DNA of 64,000 nucleotides from Stenotrophomonas sp. SAU14A_NAIMI4_8 (GCF_003086695.1 NZ_CP025999.1:670820-734819), one strand, 5' to 3'; shown: positions 1 to 8,227, counted from the first letter of the stretch. The notes: generated by a model not told the origin, from the letters alone. A program made the numbers and translations.

Positions 1-507
1 GCCGGCGCGCTTGCGCATGCCGCCGGACAGCTGCGACGGCAGCTTGTTGATGGCATCGGCGGGCAGGCCGGCCAGCTTCACCTTCAGCAGCGCCAGTTCG
101 TAATGCCAGCGTTCGGGCAGTTCGCGGTGGTGTTCCTTCAGCGGCACCTGCACGTTCTCGCCCACGCTGAGCGAAGAGAACAGGGCGCCATCCTGGAACA
201 GCACGCCGGTGTTGCGTTCGATGTGCAGGCGGCTTTCGGCATCGTCGGCGCGTGCGTCGCGGCCCAGCACTTCAATCTGGCCGGCATCGGGAACGCGCAG
301 GCCCAAAATCGACCGCATCAGCACCGATTTGCCGGTGCCCGAACCGCCGACCACGCCCAGGATCTCGCCGCGGCGCACGTCCAGGTCCAGCCCTTCGTGC
401 ACGGTCTGGCTGCCGAAGCGGTTGGTCAGCCCACGCACGCGGATGGCCAGGTCGTGGCCCTGGTCATCGCGCATCGGGGTGTCATCGGGGTGTGGGTGTG
501 TGGTCAT
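1..507 (-). CDS. Mce/Mla-type lipid ABC transporter ATP-binding subunit (3' part cut off by window edge)
   Basis: The cytoplasmic ATPase that would power phospholipid movement through an MlaE-type permease between the two membranes. The visible 169 residues contain a Walker A motif (GGSGTGKS) and an ABC signature (LSGGM) followed by RKRAG, where the window stops; Walker B and the rest lie outside. The ATG at 505-507 follows the permease stop by one base, so the two are translated together. ATPases of this family pair with MlaE permeases and MCE-domain proteins, and an MCE gene is expected further left. Family call is firm; whether it is the Mla system itself or a paralogous Mce system cannot be told here. 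Confidence 0.88.
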   Translation of the reverse strand, partial: MTTHPHPDDTPMRDDQGHDLAIRVRGLTNRFGSQTVHEGLDLDVRRGEILGVVGGSGTGKSVLMRSILGLRVPDAGQIEVLGRDARADDAESRLHIERNTGVLFQDGALFSSLSVGENVQVPLKEHHRELPERWHYELALLKVKLAGLPADAINKLPSQLSGGMRKRAG

Positions 508-508
508 C

Positions 509-1630
509 TCACCAGTCCATGTGCATGAACCACAACGCCGCGAAGGCGTCGATGATGATCACCAGCGAGATGGTCTGCACCACGCTGGAGGTGGTGCGTT
601 CGCCCACCGACTGCGCCGTGCCTTCCACCTTCAGCCCTTCCAGGCAGCCGATCAGGCCGATCACCAGGGCAAATACCGGCGCCTTGGACAGCCCCACCAG
701 CATGTGCCGCACTTCCATGGTTTCGTGCATGCGCGCGATGTACATCTGCGGCGGAATGTCCAGGTCGAACGCACCCACGGTGATGCCGCCGGCCAGACCG
801 GCCGCCATCGCAATGAAGGTCAGCAGCGGCAGGGTGACCAGCAGTGCCAGCAGGCGTGGCAGCACCAGCAGATCGATCGGGTCCAGGCCCAAAGTGCGCA
901 TCGCATCGATTTCTTCGCGCGCCTTCATCGCGCCGATCTGCGCGGTGAACGCACTGGCGGTGCGGCCGGCCAGCACGATGGCGGTCAGCAGCACGGCGAA
1001 TTCGCGCAGGAAGGCGATGTTCACCAGTTCCACCACGTAGATCTCCGCGCCGAAGTCGCGCAGGATGGTGGAGCCGAGGAAGGCGATCACCGCGCCTACC
1101 AGGTAGGACAGCAACGCCACCAGCGGCACCGCGTCCAGACCCACCTGTTCCATCTGGTGCACGGTGGCGGTCAGGCGGAAGCGGCGCGGTTCCTTGAACA
1201 GGCGCGCGGCCTTGACCAGGTTCTCGCCCAGGAAACTGCACAGCGCCTTGATGTTGTGGCCGGTGGTGTGGACGCTGACGCCCAAGCGCTCCAGCGCCGC
1301 CAGCACGCCGAAGTCGCGCTTGGGCTTGGGCCGGTCGTCGGCCACTTCTTCGATGGTGCACACCAGTGCCTGGTGGTCGGGGCGGAAGTGCAGGGCGTGT
1401 TCGCCCAGGTCGGCACGATGGGCCACACGCAGCACCTGCAGCACGCCGGCCGAATCCAGCTGTTCGATGGCGGTGGCGTCGATGCCGGTCAGTTTCTCGG
1501 GAACGTCGCGCAGCACCTCGGCCGCCGCCAGTGCGGTCTTCAAGGTCCAGTGGCCGGACAGATGGATCAGCCCGGGATCGTGGGCATCCTGTTCCAGCCG
1601 GGGGCTGTGGTTCGGGGTCATGGGGGCCAT
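509..1630 (-). CDS. MlaE-family lipid ABC transporter permease with N-terminal STAS-like domain
   Basis: Inner-membrane permease of an Mce-type lipid transporter, 373 residues. E. coli MlaE is about 260 residues; the extra ~110 N-terminal residues here look like a STAS-type (anti-sigma-antagonist-like) domain (LIHLSGHWTL, then TGIDATAIEQLDSAGVLQVL). The rest is the MlaE permease core with several hydrophobic segments and the conserved stretch GRTASAFTAQIGAMK. It is the first gene of a minus-strand operon, followed at once by the ATPase. The start at 1630 has no strong Shine-Dalgarno; a second in-frame ATG lies three codons later. In E. coli a separate STAS protein, MlaB, binds the ATPase, so a fused STAS domain may replace it (inference). 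Confidence 0.85.
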   Translation of the reverse strand: MAPMTPNHSPRLEQDAHDPGLIHLSGHWTLKTALAAAEVLRDVPEKLTGIDATAIEQLDSAGVLQVLRVAHRADLGEHALHFRPDHQALVCTIEEVADDRPKPKRDFGVLAALERLGVSVHTTGHNIKALCSFLGENLVKAARLFKEPRRFRLTATVHQMEQVGLDAVPLVALLSYLVGAVIAFLGSTILRDFGAEIYVVELVNIAFLREFAVLLTAIVLAGRTASAFTAQIGAMKAREEIDAMRTLGLDPIDLLVLPRLLALLVTLPLLTFIAMAAGLAGGITVGAFDLDIPPQMYIARMHETMEVRHMLVGLSKAPVFALVIGLIGCLEGLKVEGTAQSVGERTTSSVVQTISLVIIIDAFAALWFMHMDW

Positions 1631-1708
1631 TCGGGTCGCAGCATAACCGTTCTGAATTGCACGTCGCGTCGAACCGGGATGAATTTCTCCTGCCGGGCCC
1701 GCTGTAGG

Positions 1709-1714
1709 TAATAC
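1709..1714 (+). promoter_or_regulatory. Possible -10 box of the ThrE-type exporter gene
   Basis: TAATAC lies 8 bases before the ATG at 1723. A start point about 7 bases downstream would give an almost leaderless mRNA, and no Shine-Dalgarno is visible before the ATG. No convincing -35 box was found. Confidence 0.3.
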
Positions 1715-1722
1715 TACGGCGC

Positions 1723-2982
1723 ATGTCCGCCGATGCTCACGCCATCCCCACGCCCCAGGCCACCTATGCGCAGCGCGTGGCCTTTGTTTCCGAGATCGCC
1801 GGTCGCCTGCACAGCTATGGCACCACGGCCCAGCGCCTGGAGGCCGCCGTGGTGGCGCTGGCGCGGCAACTGGACCTGGATTGTGAGCCGTGGTCGAACC
1901 CCACCGGCATCATCCTCAGCTTCAGCGATCCCGCGCGCGCCATCGGTTCCAGTGACATTACCCGGGTGATCCGCCTGGCGCCGGGCGAGAACGACCTGCA
2001 CAAGCTGAGCGTGGCCGACCGCATTGCCGAAGAAGTGGCCAACGGCCGCATGAGCCTTGCCCAGGGCCATACCGCGCTGCGCCAACTGGACAAGGATCCG
2101 GGCCGCCGCGGCAAGCTGCGCACGATCCTGTCCTTCAGCTTGGGCGCGGCCGGCGTGGCCGGCATGTGGAAGCTGCCCTGGCTGGACATCGCCACGGCCG
2201 GCGTAATCGGCTTGATGATCGGCCTGCTGGGCATGCTGACCGATCGTCGCCCGGCCACCCGCGAAGCCGGCGAAGCGCTGGCCGCGCTGCTGGCCGGCAT
2301 GGTCGCCACCCTGGTAGCGGCGTTCGTGGGCGCGCTGAATCTCAACACCGTCATCATTGCCTCGCTGGTGGTGCTGCTGCCGGGCATGTCGTTGACCAAT
2401 GCGGTGAACGAGCTGGCCAGCCAGCACTGGGTTTCGGGCACGGCGCGTTTTGCCGGTGCGCTCACCACCATCATGAAACTGAGCGTGGGCGCGATGATCG
2501 CGGTCACCCTGGCCGATGTGCTGGGCCTGGACCCGGTGATCCGTGCCTCGCGCCCGCAGGGACCGTGGGTGGAATGGGGCTCGCTGCTGACCGCGGCATT
2601 CGCGTTTGCCATGTTGTTCAAGGCCAACCGGCGCGATTACCCGTGGGTGATTGCCGCGTCGGTGGCCGGCTATGCCATTTCCAAATTCGGCGGCCACGCC
2701 TGGGGCGCACCGGCGGGCATTTTCCTGTCAGCCATGCTGCTGACCGCCGGCGGCAATCTGTTTGGCCGACTGGTGGGTCGCCCGGGCGCGATCATCCGCC
2801 TGCCCGGCATCATCATGATGGTGCCTGGCAGCACCAGCCTGCGCGGCGTACTGACCCTGGTGCAGCAGCAGGATGTGGGCGCTGGCCAGAGCGTGTTCCT
2901 GACCGTGCTGAACGTGGTGATGGCGCTGGTGGCCGGTCTGCTGTTCGGCAACCTGCTGATGCCGGCGCGCAAGACGCTGTGA
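1723..2982 (+). CDS. Threonine/serine exporter family protein (ThrE type)
   Basis: Membrane protein of the ThrE family, which exports threonine and serine in Corynebacterium; substrate in this organism is unproven. It has 419 residues. The N-terminal ~140 residues are largely soluble and carry family features (EIAGRLHSYGTTAQRLE, then WSNPTGIILSF); the remainder is about ten hydrophobic segments, ending with a conserved region containing IMMVPGSTSLRG. It is divergently transcribed from the lipid transporter operon and stands alone, ending in an intergenic repeat pair and a terminator shared with the convergent H-NS-like gene. Confidence 0.87.
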   Translation: MSADAHAIPTPQATYAQRVAFVSEIAGRLHSYGTTAQRLEAAVVALARQLDLDCEPWSNPTGIILSFSDPARAIGSSDITRVIRLAPGENDLHKLSVADRIAEEVANGRMSLAQGHTALRQLDKDPGRRGKLRTILSFSLGAAGVAGMWKLPWLDIATAGVIGLMIGLLGMLTDRRPATREAGEALAALLAGMVATLVAAFVGALNLNTVIIASLVVLLPGMSLTNAVNELASQHWVSGTARFAGALTTIMKLSVGAMIAVTLADVLGLDPVIRASRPQGPWVEWGSLLTAAFAFAMLFKANRRDYPWVIAASVAGYAISKFGGHAWGAPAGIFLSAMLLTAGGNLFGRLVGRPGAIIRLPGIIMMVPGSTSLRGVLTLVQQQDVGAGQSVFLTVLNVVMALVAGLLFGNLLMPARKTL

Positions 2983-2985
2983 TCG

Positions 2986-3054
2986 GTAGCGCCGGGCCGT
3001 GCCCGGCGGATCGGAACGCCACCGCTGCGCTCGCCGGGCATGGCCCGGCGCTAC
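2986..3054. repeat. Inverted pair of GTAG-headed REP (SMAG-like) palindromes
   Basis: Two 23-nt units: one at 2986-3008 on the plus strand, one at 3032-3054 on the minus strand. Each has the tetranucleotide GTAG followed by a hairpin of CGCCGGGC and GCCCGGCG arms around a 3-nt loop. Tail-to-tail pairs of this kind match the SMAG class of S. maltophilia repeats, thought to be spread by REP-associated tyrosine transposases. The pair lies between two convergent genes. Confidence 0.85.
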
Positions 3055-3062
3055 CCACAAAA

Positions 3063-3088
3063 AAAACGCCGGCTTTCGCCGGCGTTTT
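3063..3088. terminator. Bidirectional intrinsic terminator
   Basis: AAAACGCCGGC (3063-3073) pairs perfectly with GCCGGCGTTTT (3078-3088) around the loop TTTC. An A-run precedes it and a T-run ends it, so it can terminate both the exporter gene (plus) and the H-NS-like gene (minus). Confidence 0.85.
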
Positions 3089-3110
3089 CTCATTCAAGCC
3101 CGGGCAGGAC

Positions 3111-3491
3111 TCAGGCCTTCTTGATCAGGAAATCTTCCGGCTTCTTGTTGCCCTTGGCGGTCAGCTCGGCCATCCAGCGCGGCTGCTTGCCGCGGCCGGT
3201 CCAGGTTTCCTTCGGGTTGGCCGGGTTGCGGTACTTCGGTGCCACCTTGCCCAGCTTGCGGCCGGCGGTCTTGGCCGGAGCCTTGGCCGCCTTGCGTGCA
3301 CGCGGTGCCGGGGCAGCAGCGCCACCGAACAGTTCGTCGATGGTGTAACCCTCGGTCTTGGCCAGCTTGGTCAGCTGGGCGCGCACCTTGGTGATCGGGC
3401 GGCGCTTGGCGACGATGGTCTGCTGCTTCTTGGCGGTACGGATCAGGGCGCCCAGCTCACGTGCCGACAGGCCGCTCAGGTCGATGCTCAT
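3111..3491 (-). CDS. H-NS family nucleoid-associated protein
   Basis: Small basic DNA-binding protein, 126 residues, of the H-NS/StpA family, which silences AT-rich promoters. The N-terminal ~50 residues are a predicted helical oligomerisation region (LSGLSARELGALIRTAKKQQ); an Ala/Lys/Pro-rich linker follows (about 56-85); residues 86-110 hold the conserved H-NS DNA-binding loop with TWTGRGKQPRW. The start at 3491 was chosen over a longer reading because revcomp CCGGAG lies about 9 bases upstream and the extra 16 residues do not resemble the family. Monocistronic, convergent with the exporter gene. Confidence 0.9.
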   Translation of the reverse strand: MSIDLSGLSARELGALIRTAKKQQTIVAKRRPITKVRAQLTKLAKTEGYTIDELFGGAAAPAPRARKAAKAPAKTAGRKLGKVAPKYRNPANPKETWTGRGKQPRWMAELTAKGNKKPEDFLIKKA

Positions 3492-3654
3492 GCAAATACT
3501 CCGGGAAATACGGTGATGGACAGGGACGAGCCGGTCCATGGCGGTCGCTGGACAGGGTAATGTCGATTTACTGCCAGCACAAACATTTATTGGTTACTGA
3601 TATTACGAATTGCGACTGCCGACATATTCAGACGCTGATGCCACCGGTGGACGC
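3492..3654 (-). promoter_or_regulatory. AT-rich upstream region of the H-NS-like gene
   Basis: This gap is clearly lower in GC than its surroundings, especially 3560-3630. On the minus strand a TTGTGC hexamer followed 17 bases later by TACCCT could be a weak -35/-10 pair. An AT-rich stretch before an H-NS gene is a plausible autoregulation target (inference from the family). Confidence 0.35.
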
Positions 3655-3686
3655 AAAAAAAAAGACCGGGGCGGACCCCGGTCTTT
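3655..3686 (-). terminator. Intrinsic terminator of proS
   Basis: AAAGACCGGGG (3661-3671) pairs perfectly with CCCCGGTCTTT (3676-3686) around CGGA. Read on the minus strand it directly follows the proS stop and is followed by a long T-run (complement of the A-run at 3655-3663). Confidence 0.9.
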
Positions 3687-3689
3687 CCA

Positions 3690-5381
3690 TCAGCCTTGCA
3701 GTCGCTGCAGCAGGGTGGCCTTGTCCAGGCTCTCGGCCTCGCTGGCCTTGCGCGAGCGGTACTCGTACGTACCGGCGGCCAGGCCGCGCTCGCTCACCAC
3801 CACGCGGTGCGGCACACCGATCAGCTCCATGTCGGCGAACATGGCGCCCGGGCGCAGGCCGCGGTCGTCCAGCGCTGCATCCAGGCCGGCGTCGCGCAGT
3901 TCCTGCAGCAGTGCAGCGGCGGCCTCGGCCACGCCCGCATCGCCCTTCGGGTTGATCACGCAGACCACCACCTGCCAGGGCGCCATCGCCTCGGGCCAGA
4001 TGATGCCGGCGTCGTCGTGGTTCTGTTCGATGGCGGCAGCCACCACGCGCGAGATGCCGATGCCGTAGCAGCCCATGGTCATCACCGCGGCCTTGCCGTT
4101 CTCGTCCAGCACGGTGGCCTGCAGCGCTTCGGCGTACTTGCGGCCGAGCTGGAACACGTGGCCGACCTCGATGCCGCGGGCGATCTTCAGTTCGCCGCCG
4201 TCGCGGGCGCGGTCACCGGCACGCACGTTGCGGATATCCACCACTTCCGGTTCCGGCAGGTCGCGGCCCCAGTTCACCCCAGCCAAGTGGGAACCGGCCT
4301 CGTTGGCACCGACGACAAAATCGGCCATGGCCGCCACTTCGCGGTCGGCCAGCACGCGGATCGCCTTGGCCGGGCCGACCGGGCCCAGGAAGCCGGGCAC
4401 GCTGCCCAGGTGTTCGGCGATTTCCGCTTCGCTGGCAAAACGCTGGTCTTCCAGACCAGCCACCTTGGCCAGCTTGATCTCATTTACTTCGTGGTCGCCG
4501 CGCACCAGCGCCAGCACGAAGCCGGCTTCGGTCATCAGCGCCACCGACTTCACCGTGCGCTGCAGGTCGATGCCGAGCAGGGCGGCCACGTCTTCGCAGG
4601 TCTTCTGGGTGGGCGTGTCCACCTTGCGCAGGGTTTCAGCGGCGGCCGCGCGCGGCGCCGGATCGGCGGCAACGGCCGCTTCCATGTTGGCCGCATAATC
4701 GGAGCCGGTGGAGAATACCAGCGCGTCTTCGCCGGAATCGGCGATCACGTGGAATTCCTGCGACGCATCGCCGCCGATGGCGCCGGAGTCGGCCTGCACC
4801 ATGCGGAAATCCAGGCCCAGGCGGGTGAAGATGCGGCTGTAGGCCGCCTTCATGTTTTCGTATTCGCGCACCAGGTCTTCATCGTGCAGGTGGAACGAGT
4901 ACGCATCCTTCATCAGGAATTCGCGCGCACGCATCACGCCGAAACGCGGGCGGATCTCGTCGCGGAATTTGGTCTGGATCTGGTAGAAATTCACCGGCAA
5001 CTGCTTGTAGCTGGACAGTTCGCTACGGGCGAAATCGCACGCCGCTTCTTCGGCGGTGGGGCTGTAGCAGAAGGTCTGTTCCTTGCGGTCCTTGATCTTC
5101 AGCAGCTGTGGGCCGAACTTTTCCCAGCGCCCGGTCTGTTCCCACAGTTCCTTGGGCTGGATGGTGGGAATCTGGAATTCCACGGCGCCGGCGCGGTCCA
5201 TTTCCTCACGCACGATGCGTTCCACCTTGCGCAGCACGCGCAGGCCCAGCGGCGACCAGGTGTACAGGCCCGAGGCGAGCTTGCGGATCATGCCGGCGCG
5301 CAGCATCAGCCGGTGGCTGGTCAGCTCGGCGTCGCTGGGGGTTTCCTTGGTGGTGTGCAGGTGGAACTGGGAAAGGCGCAT
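3690..5381 (-). CDS. proS: Prolyl-tRNA synthetase
   Basis: Cytoplasmic class II aminoacyl-tRNA synthetase charging tRNA-Pro, 563 residues, the usual length of the bacterial form. The N-terminal catalytic core has the class II motifs (motif 2 region [21 protein letters not shown] near residues 135-155); the middle (about 225-400) is the YbaK-like editing insertion that clears Ala-tRNA-Pro; motif 3 ([13 protein letters not shown]) precedes the C-terminal anticodon-binding domain. It ends in a strong terminator. Its 5' side borders a large intergenic repeat island, so its promoter must lie within or beside that island. Confidence 0.97.
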   Translation of the reverse strand: MRLSQFHLHTTKETPSDAELTSHRLMLRAGMIRKLASGLYTWSPLGLRVLRKVERIVREEMDRAGAVEFQIPTIQPKELWEQTGRWEKFGPQLLKIKDRKEQTFCYSPTAEEAACDFARSELSSYKQLPVNFYQIQTKFRDEIRPRFGVMRAREFLMKDAYSFHLHDEDLVREYENMKAAYSRIFTRLGLDFRMVQADSGAIGGDASQEFHVIADSGEDALVFSTGSDYAANMEAAVAADPAPRAAAAETLRKVDTPTQKTCEDVAALLGIDLQRTVKSVALMTEAGFVLALVRGDHEVNEIKLAKVAGLEDQRFASEAEIAEHLGSVPGFLGPVGPAKAIRVLADREVAAMADFVVGANEAGSHLAGVNWGRDLPEPEVVDIRNVRAGDRARDGGELKIARGIEVGHVFQLGRKYAEALQATVLDENGKAAVMTMGCYGIGISRVVAAAIEQNHDDAGIIWPEAMAPWQVVVCVINPKGDAGVAEAAAALLQELRDAGLDAALDDRGLRPGAMFADMELIGVPHRVVVSERGLAAGTYEYRSRKASEAESLDKATLLQRLQG

Positions 5382-5523
5382 CGTCGGCTTCGGGATAACG
5401 GCAGAGACGCCTATTCTGCCAGCCCGGCCGGGGGGTGGGGTACTGGCAGGGCTTGCAGCCCTGCACCCGCTTGGAGCGACGGCAACGTCAACGTCAACGT
5501 CAAAAGCGGGCTACTCGTGGGAT

Positions 5524-5625
5524 GGCGGGGTGGGTCCGGTTGCGGGGGACGCCGTAAATCCGTCCATGGAGGCTTGGCCGCGGCATCCATGCCGCGGACA
5601 CCCCCGCAACCGGACCCACCCCGCC
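5524..5625 (+). repeat. Large two-tier hairpin, copy A1
   Basis: Outer arms of 25 nt (5524-5548 and 5601-5625) are perfectly complementary. Between them lies an unpaired core of about 29 nt that begins ACGCCG and ends GGCTTGG, then an inner hairpin CCGCGGCATCCATGCCGCGG (5578-5597), then ACA. The outer arms match those of copy C2 42 kb away. Confidence 0.85.
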
Positions 5626-5667
5626 TTCGACAGACTTCCGCGATCTGCCAGAACGGCATCCCGCTCT

Positions 5668-5745
5668 GGTAGGTGTCGACCTTGGTCGACACGGCTGAAT
5701 TCATTCGATTTCTGACAGATGTGTCGACCAAGGTCGACACCTACC
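5668..5745. repeat. Inverted pair of GTAGGTG-type REP hairpins (TCG/CGA variant)
   Basis: GGTAG followed by GTGTCGACCTTGGTCGACAC at 5668-5692; its exact complement is at 5721-5745. The 25-nt arms can pair with each other across a 28-nt loop or fold singly. Confidence 0.85.
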
Positions 5746-5772
5746 AACAGACGCCGGCCAACTGTCAGAGGT

Positions 5773-5868
5773 GGGGCGGTGTCGGAATGCGGGGTGTCAG
5801 CCGCATGGATGCGGCTGCCAAGCCTACAAGGACGTACTTGCGGCGTCCCCGCAGTCCGACACCGCCCC
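5773..5868 (-). repeat. Large two-tier hairpin, copy A2 (reverse orientation)
   Basis: Outer arms 5773-5794 and 5847-5868 pair with one mismatch in 22. Read on the minus strand it has the ACGCCG...GGCTTGG core followed by the inner hairpin CAGCCGCATCCATGCGGCTG (5798-5817). Core and inner hairpin are identical to those of copy C1. Confidence 0.85.
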
Positions 5869-5954
5869 GCCATCCCACGGAAAGCCTGCTTTTGACGTTG
5901 CCGTTGCCGTTGCTCCGGCCTTAAGCAGGTGCAGGGCGCAGCCCTGCCGCCCCC

Positions 5955-6332
5955 TTAGCTGGCCGGGGGGCAGTAGGCTTTGATGGCGGCTTCGGCCAGA
6001 CCCTTCTGTGCGCTGCGCTGTTCCGGGGTCAGGGCCGTGTCGGCCTTGCCATCGCCATCAGTGTCCTGCATCACCGGGCCGCTGCCTTCCAGCAGGGTCA
6101 CGTTGGCACGCGCGGTGCTGCACTGCTCCGGCACCGGGGCCGCTTCCGCAGCGGACGCCGCCGGGGTCTGCGGGCTGCGTGCCTGCTCGCGGGTTTCGTA
6201 TTTCGCACCGGCTGGCGGCGTTTCCGAATACTGGGTCACGCCCTTGGCGTCCTTCCACTTGTAGACCGGGCCGGCCTGGGCCGTGGCCGTGGCCAACAGC
6301 AGCAGGAAACCAAGGCAGGGCAGGGCACGCAT
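5955..6332 (-). CDS. Exported DUF4124-type protein
   Basis: Secreted or periplasmic protein of unknown function, 125 residues. It has a signal peptide (MRALPCLGFLLLLATATAQA) followed by the pattern typical of DUF4124 proteins (VYKWKDAKGVTQYSETPP), an Ala/Pro-rich stretch, and a C-terminal part with DTDGDGKADTALTPEQR. Two cysteines in the mature region may form a disulfide. The start at 6332 is supported by GGAG 6 bases upstream; a longer in-frame start would bury the signal peptide. It is divergent from pssA, and island A lies just downstream of its stop. No specific function is proposed. Confidence 0.75.
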   Translation of the reverse strand: MRALPCLGFLLLLATATAQAGPVYKWKDAKGVTQYSETPPAGAKYETREQARSPQTPAASAAEAAPVPEQCSTARANVTLLEGSGPVMQDTDGDGKADTALTPEQRSAQKGLAEAAIKAYCPPAS

Positions 6333-6412
6333 GGCAAACTCCACAGAATGGGCGTAGAACGCCGATTGCAGCATTGCCGCCGACCGCTGGCAAGTCGATT
6401 AAACTGGATTCC

Positions 6413-7189
6413 ATGGACCCGATCACACCGCCGCCGCGTTCGCGCACGATTTACCTGCTGCCCAACCTGTTCACCACTGCCGGTCTGTTCTCCGGCTTCT
6501 ACGCGATCATCGCCGCGGCCAACGACCAGTTCGTCAATGCGGCCATCGCCGTGTTCGTGGCGGCGGTGATGGATGGCCTGGACGGGCGCGTGGCGCGCCT
6601 GACCGGTACCAGCAGCGAATTCGGCGTGCAGTACGACTCGCTGGCCGACCTGGTCAGCTTCGGCATGGCCCCGGCGCTGGTGATGTACCACTGGTCGCTG
6701 TCCGAGCTGAAGCTGGACGGTGAACTGGCTGGCCGCCTCGGCTGGGCCGTCGCCTTCCTGTACGCCGCCTGCGCGGCGCTGCGCCTGGCCCGCTTCAACA
6801 CCCAGGTGGCGGTGGTCGACAAGCGCTGGTTTGTCGGCCTGGCCAGCCCGGCCGCGGCCGGCTTGATGATGTCCTTCGTCTGGGCCTTCGCCGATGGCAC
6901 CCTGGGCTGGAGCGGTGACCAGCTGCGCTACGTGGCGCTGGCAGTCACCGTGGTGGCGGCCCTGTTGATGGTCAGCCGGGTGCGCTTCTGGAGCTTCAAG
7001 GGCGGCGCAGCCAAGGGCACCCGCTCTGACCGCGTGCCGTTCCTGGTGCTGGCCCTGGTCCCGATCGCCATCGCCATTGCGGTCATTGACCTGCCGCGCG
7101 TGCTGTTGGCCGTGGGCGTGTTGTACGCCTTGTCCGGCCCGGTGATGTGGGCGCTGCAACGCCTGCGCAAGAAGCCCGAGGTCGCGTGA
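6413..7189 (+). CDS. pssA: CDP-diacylglycerol--serine O-phosphatidyltransferase
   Basis: Integral membrane enzyme making phosphatidylserine from CDP-diacylglycerol and L-serine, the committed step to phosphatidylethanolamine. 258 residues with about eight hydrophobic segments. The CDP-alcohol phosphotransferase signature is complete: D57-G58, A61-R62, G71, D75 and D79 with the family spacing. This is the type II (membrane) enzyme, unlike the peripheral E. coli PssA. Its stop overlaps the GTG start of the next gene. Phosphatidylethanolamine is also the donor lipid for the BcsG transferase encoded 46 kb away (established for E. coli BcsG; link here is inference). Confidence 0.93.
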   Translation: MDPITPPPRSRTIYLLPNLFTTAGLFSGFYAIIAAANDQFVNAAIAVFVAAVMDGLDGRVARLTGTSSEFGVQYDSLADLVSFGMAPALVMYHWSLSELKLDGELAGRLGWAVAFLYAACAALRLARFNTQVAVVDKRWFVGLASPAAAGLMMSFVWAFADGTLGWSGDQLRYVALAVTVVAALLMVSRVRFWSFKGGAAKGTRSDRVPFLVLALVPIAIAIAVIDLPRVLLAVGVLYALSGPVMWALQRLRKKPEVA

Positions 7190-7695
7190 GCCAGGACCTG
7201 CCCGTGTTGTGGTCACCGGCCCAGCAGGCCTGGCTGCAGGCCATGGGCTACACCGTGTTCCACGACGGCCAGCTGGCCGCCGAGCTGGACGCGGCGCTGC
7301 AGTTGAGCGTGGCCGAAGCCGAGGCGGCGTCGACGCCTGCCCCGGAACCGCCGCGATCCGCACCGCACATGGCGCCTGCCGACAGCGCCGATGTTCCGTT
7401 CGAGCCGCGTGCCGAGCGCGCAACTGCGCCGCGGCGGCCGCCACCGGTGGCGGCACCGGACACCGCGCCGGCGGCGACGCGGCCGCTGCCTTCGGGCAAT
7501 GCGCGGCAGCCGGCGGTGCGACTGCCCGACCGTCTGCAGATCGCCCTGCTGCGCGCATCGGGCTGCAATCCGAATGACCCGGCCACGCAGGCATTGATGG
7601 ACAGCTGGCCGCTGGAAACGTTGCGCCGTGACCCGGCCGCCAAGCGTGCGCTGTGGCCGCAGCTGCGCGCGCTGCGCAAGCGGGGTACGCCATGA
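7186..7695 (+). CDS. holD: Probable DNA polymerase III psi subunit (HolD-like)
   Basis: 169 residues from a GTG start that overlaps the pssA stop (GTGA). The C-terminus, LETLRRDPAAKRALWPQL, lines up with the C-terminus of E. coli HolD as I recall it (LTDLRANPTARAALWQQI), sharing L..LR..P.A..ALW.Q. The N-terminus (AWLQAMGYTVF) resembles the HolD start (DWQLQQLGITQW), the part that binds the chi subunit. Between them lies a low-complexity Pro/Ala/Arg linker (about residues 40-105) that would hide the relationship from simple searches. It directly precedes rimI, with overlapping ATGA, as holD does in E. coli. Psi with chi bridges the clamp loader to single-strand-binding protein. Homology is inferred by eye and from synteny. 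Confidence 0.75.
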   Translation: MSQDLPVLWSPAQQAWLQAMGYTVFHDGQLAAELDAALQLSVAEAEAASTPAPEPPRSAPHMAPADSADVPFEPRAERATAPRRPPPVAAPDTAPAATRPLPSGNARQPAVRLPDRLQIALLRASGCNPNDPATQALMDSWPLETLRRDPAAKRALWPQLRALRKRGTP

Positions 7696-8189
7696 GCGCG
7701 GTCGCCCAGCCGGGGCCGGTCAGCCTGCGCGCGCTGCGCGAGAATGATCTCAACGCGGTCATGGCCATCGAGGTGCGTGGCTACCCGTACCCCTGGACCC
7801 GTGGCATTTTCCTGGACTGCCTGCGCGCGGGGTACCCCGGGCTGGCGATGGAACAGGACGGCCTGCTGATCGGCTATGGCGTGTTGAGCCTGGCCGCTGA
7901 CGAAGCGCACGTGCTCAACATCTGCATCGATCCGCTGGTGCAGTCGCGCGGCCTGGGCCGGCAGCTGCTGCGCGCGCTGGTCGAGATGGCCCGCAACCGT
8001 GGCGCGCAGCGCGTGTTCCTGGAAGTGCGGCCGTCGAACACGCCGGCGCTGCGGCTGTACCATAGCGAAGGCTTCAACGAGATTGGCCGGCGCCCGCGTT
8101 ACTACCCGGCCGCACAGGGCCGCGAAGATGCGCTGGTGATGGCCATCGAGCTGGTCGCTGACGACGTGCAGGTGATGCCGCCGCTGTAA
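7692..8189 (+). CDS. rimI: Ribosomal protein S18-alanine N-acetyltransferase
   Basis: GNAT-family acetyltransferase that acetylates the N-terminal alanine of ribosomal protein S18 using acetyl-CoA. 165 residues, close to the usual ~150-160. Family features are in order: IEVRGYPYPWTRGIF near the N-terminus, the acetyl-CoA loop QSRGLGRQLL (V-x-x-x-Q/R-x-x-G-x-G/A type), and the C-terminal EVRPSNTPALRLYHSEGF with the conserved N and Y. The ATG overlaps the stop of the holD-like gene by four bases (ATGA), giving the operon pssA-holD-rimI. Confidence 0.93.
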   Translation: MSAVAQPGPVSLRALRENDLNAVMAIEVRGYPYPWTRGIFLDCLRAGYPGLAMEQDGLLIGYGVLSLAADEAHVLNICIDPLVQSRGLGRQLLRALVEMARNRGAQRVFLEVRPSNTPALRLYHSEGFNEIGRRPRYYPAAQGREDALVMAIELVADDVQVMPPL

Positions 8190-8202
8190 TAGCCGCTGCG
8201 CT

Positions 8203-8225
8203 CGCCGGGCGTGGCCCGGCGCTAC
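8203..8225 (-). repeat. Single GTAG-headed REP (SMAG-like)
   Basis: On the minus strand: GTAG then a CGCCGGGC / GCCCGGCG hairpin with a 3-nt loop. It lies in the gap between the convergent rimI and EamA transporter genes, where it could also act as a weak terminator. Confidence 0.8.
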
Positions 8226-8227
8226 CG

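Larger units (their letters stand above)
5446..5947. repeat. Composite palindromic intergenic island A
   Basis: The 573-base gap upstream of proS is almost entirely one nested inverted structure. Outer ends are two similar hairpins, GCAGGGCTTGCAGCCCTGC (5446-5464) and a variant at 5931-5947. Inside are hexamer-like repeats (AACGTC at left, their complement at right) and flanks ending GTGGGATGGCGGGG that are inverted copies of each other. Next come two large two-tier hairpins (5524-5625 and 5773-5868) in opposite orientation. At the centre is an inverted pair of GTAGGTG-type REPs (5668-5692 and 5721-5745) with perfectly complementary 25-nt arms. No gene was seen in it. Confidence 0.85.

Noticed and set aside
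5446..5947. A miniature inverted-repeat transposon (MITE) inserted upstream of proS
   Set aside because: No target-site duplication or transposase-type terminal repeat could be recognised; the nested, variable stems fit a structured repeat family better. Not fully excluded.
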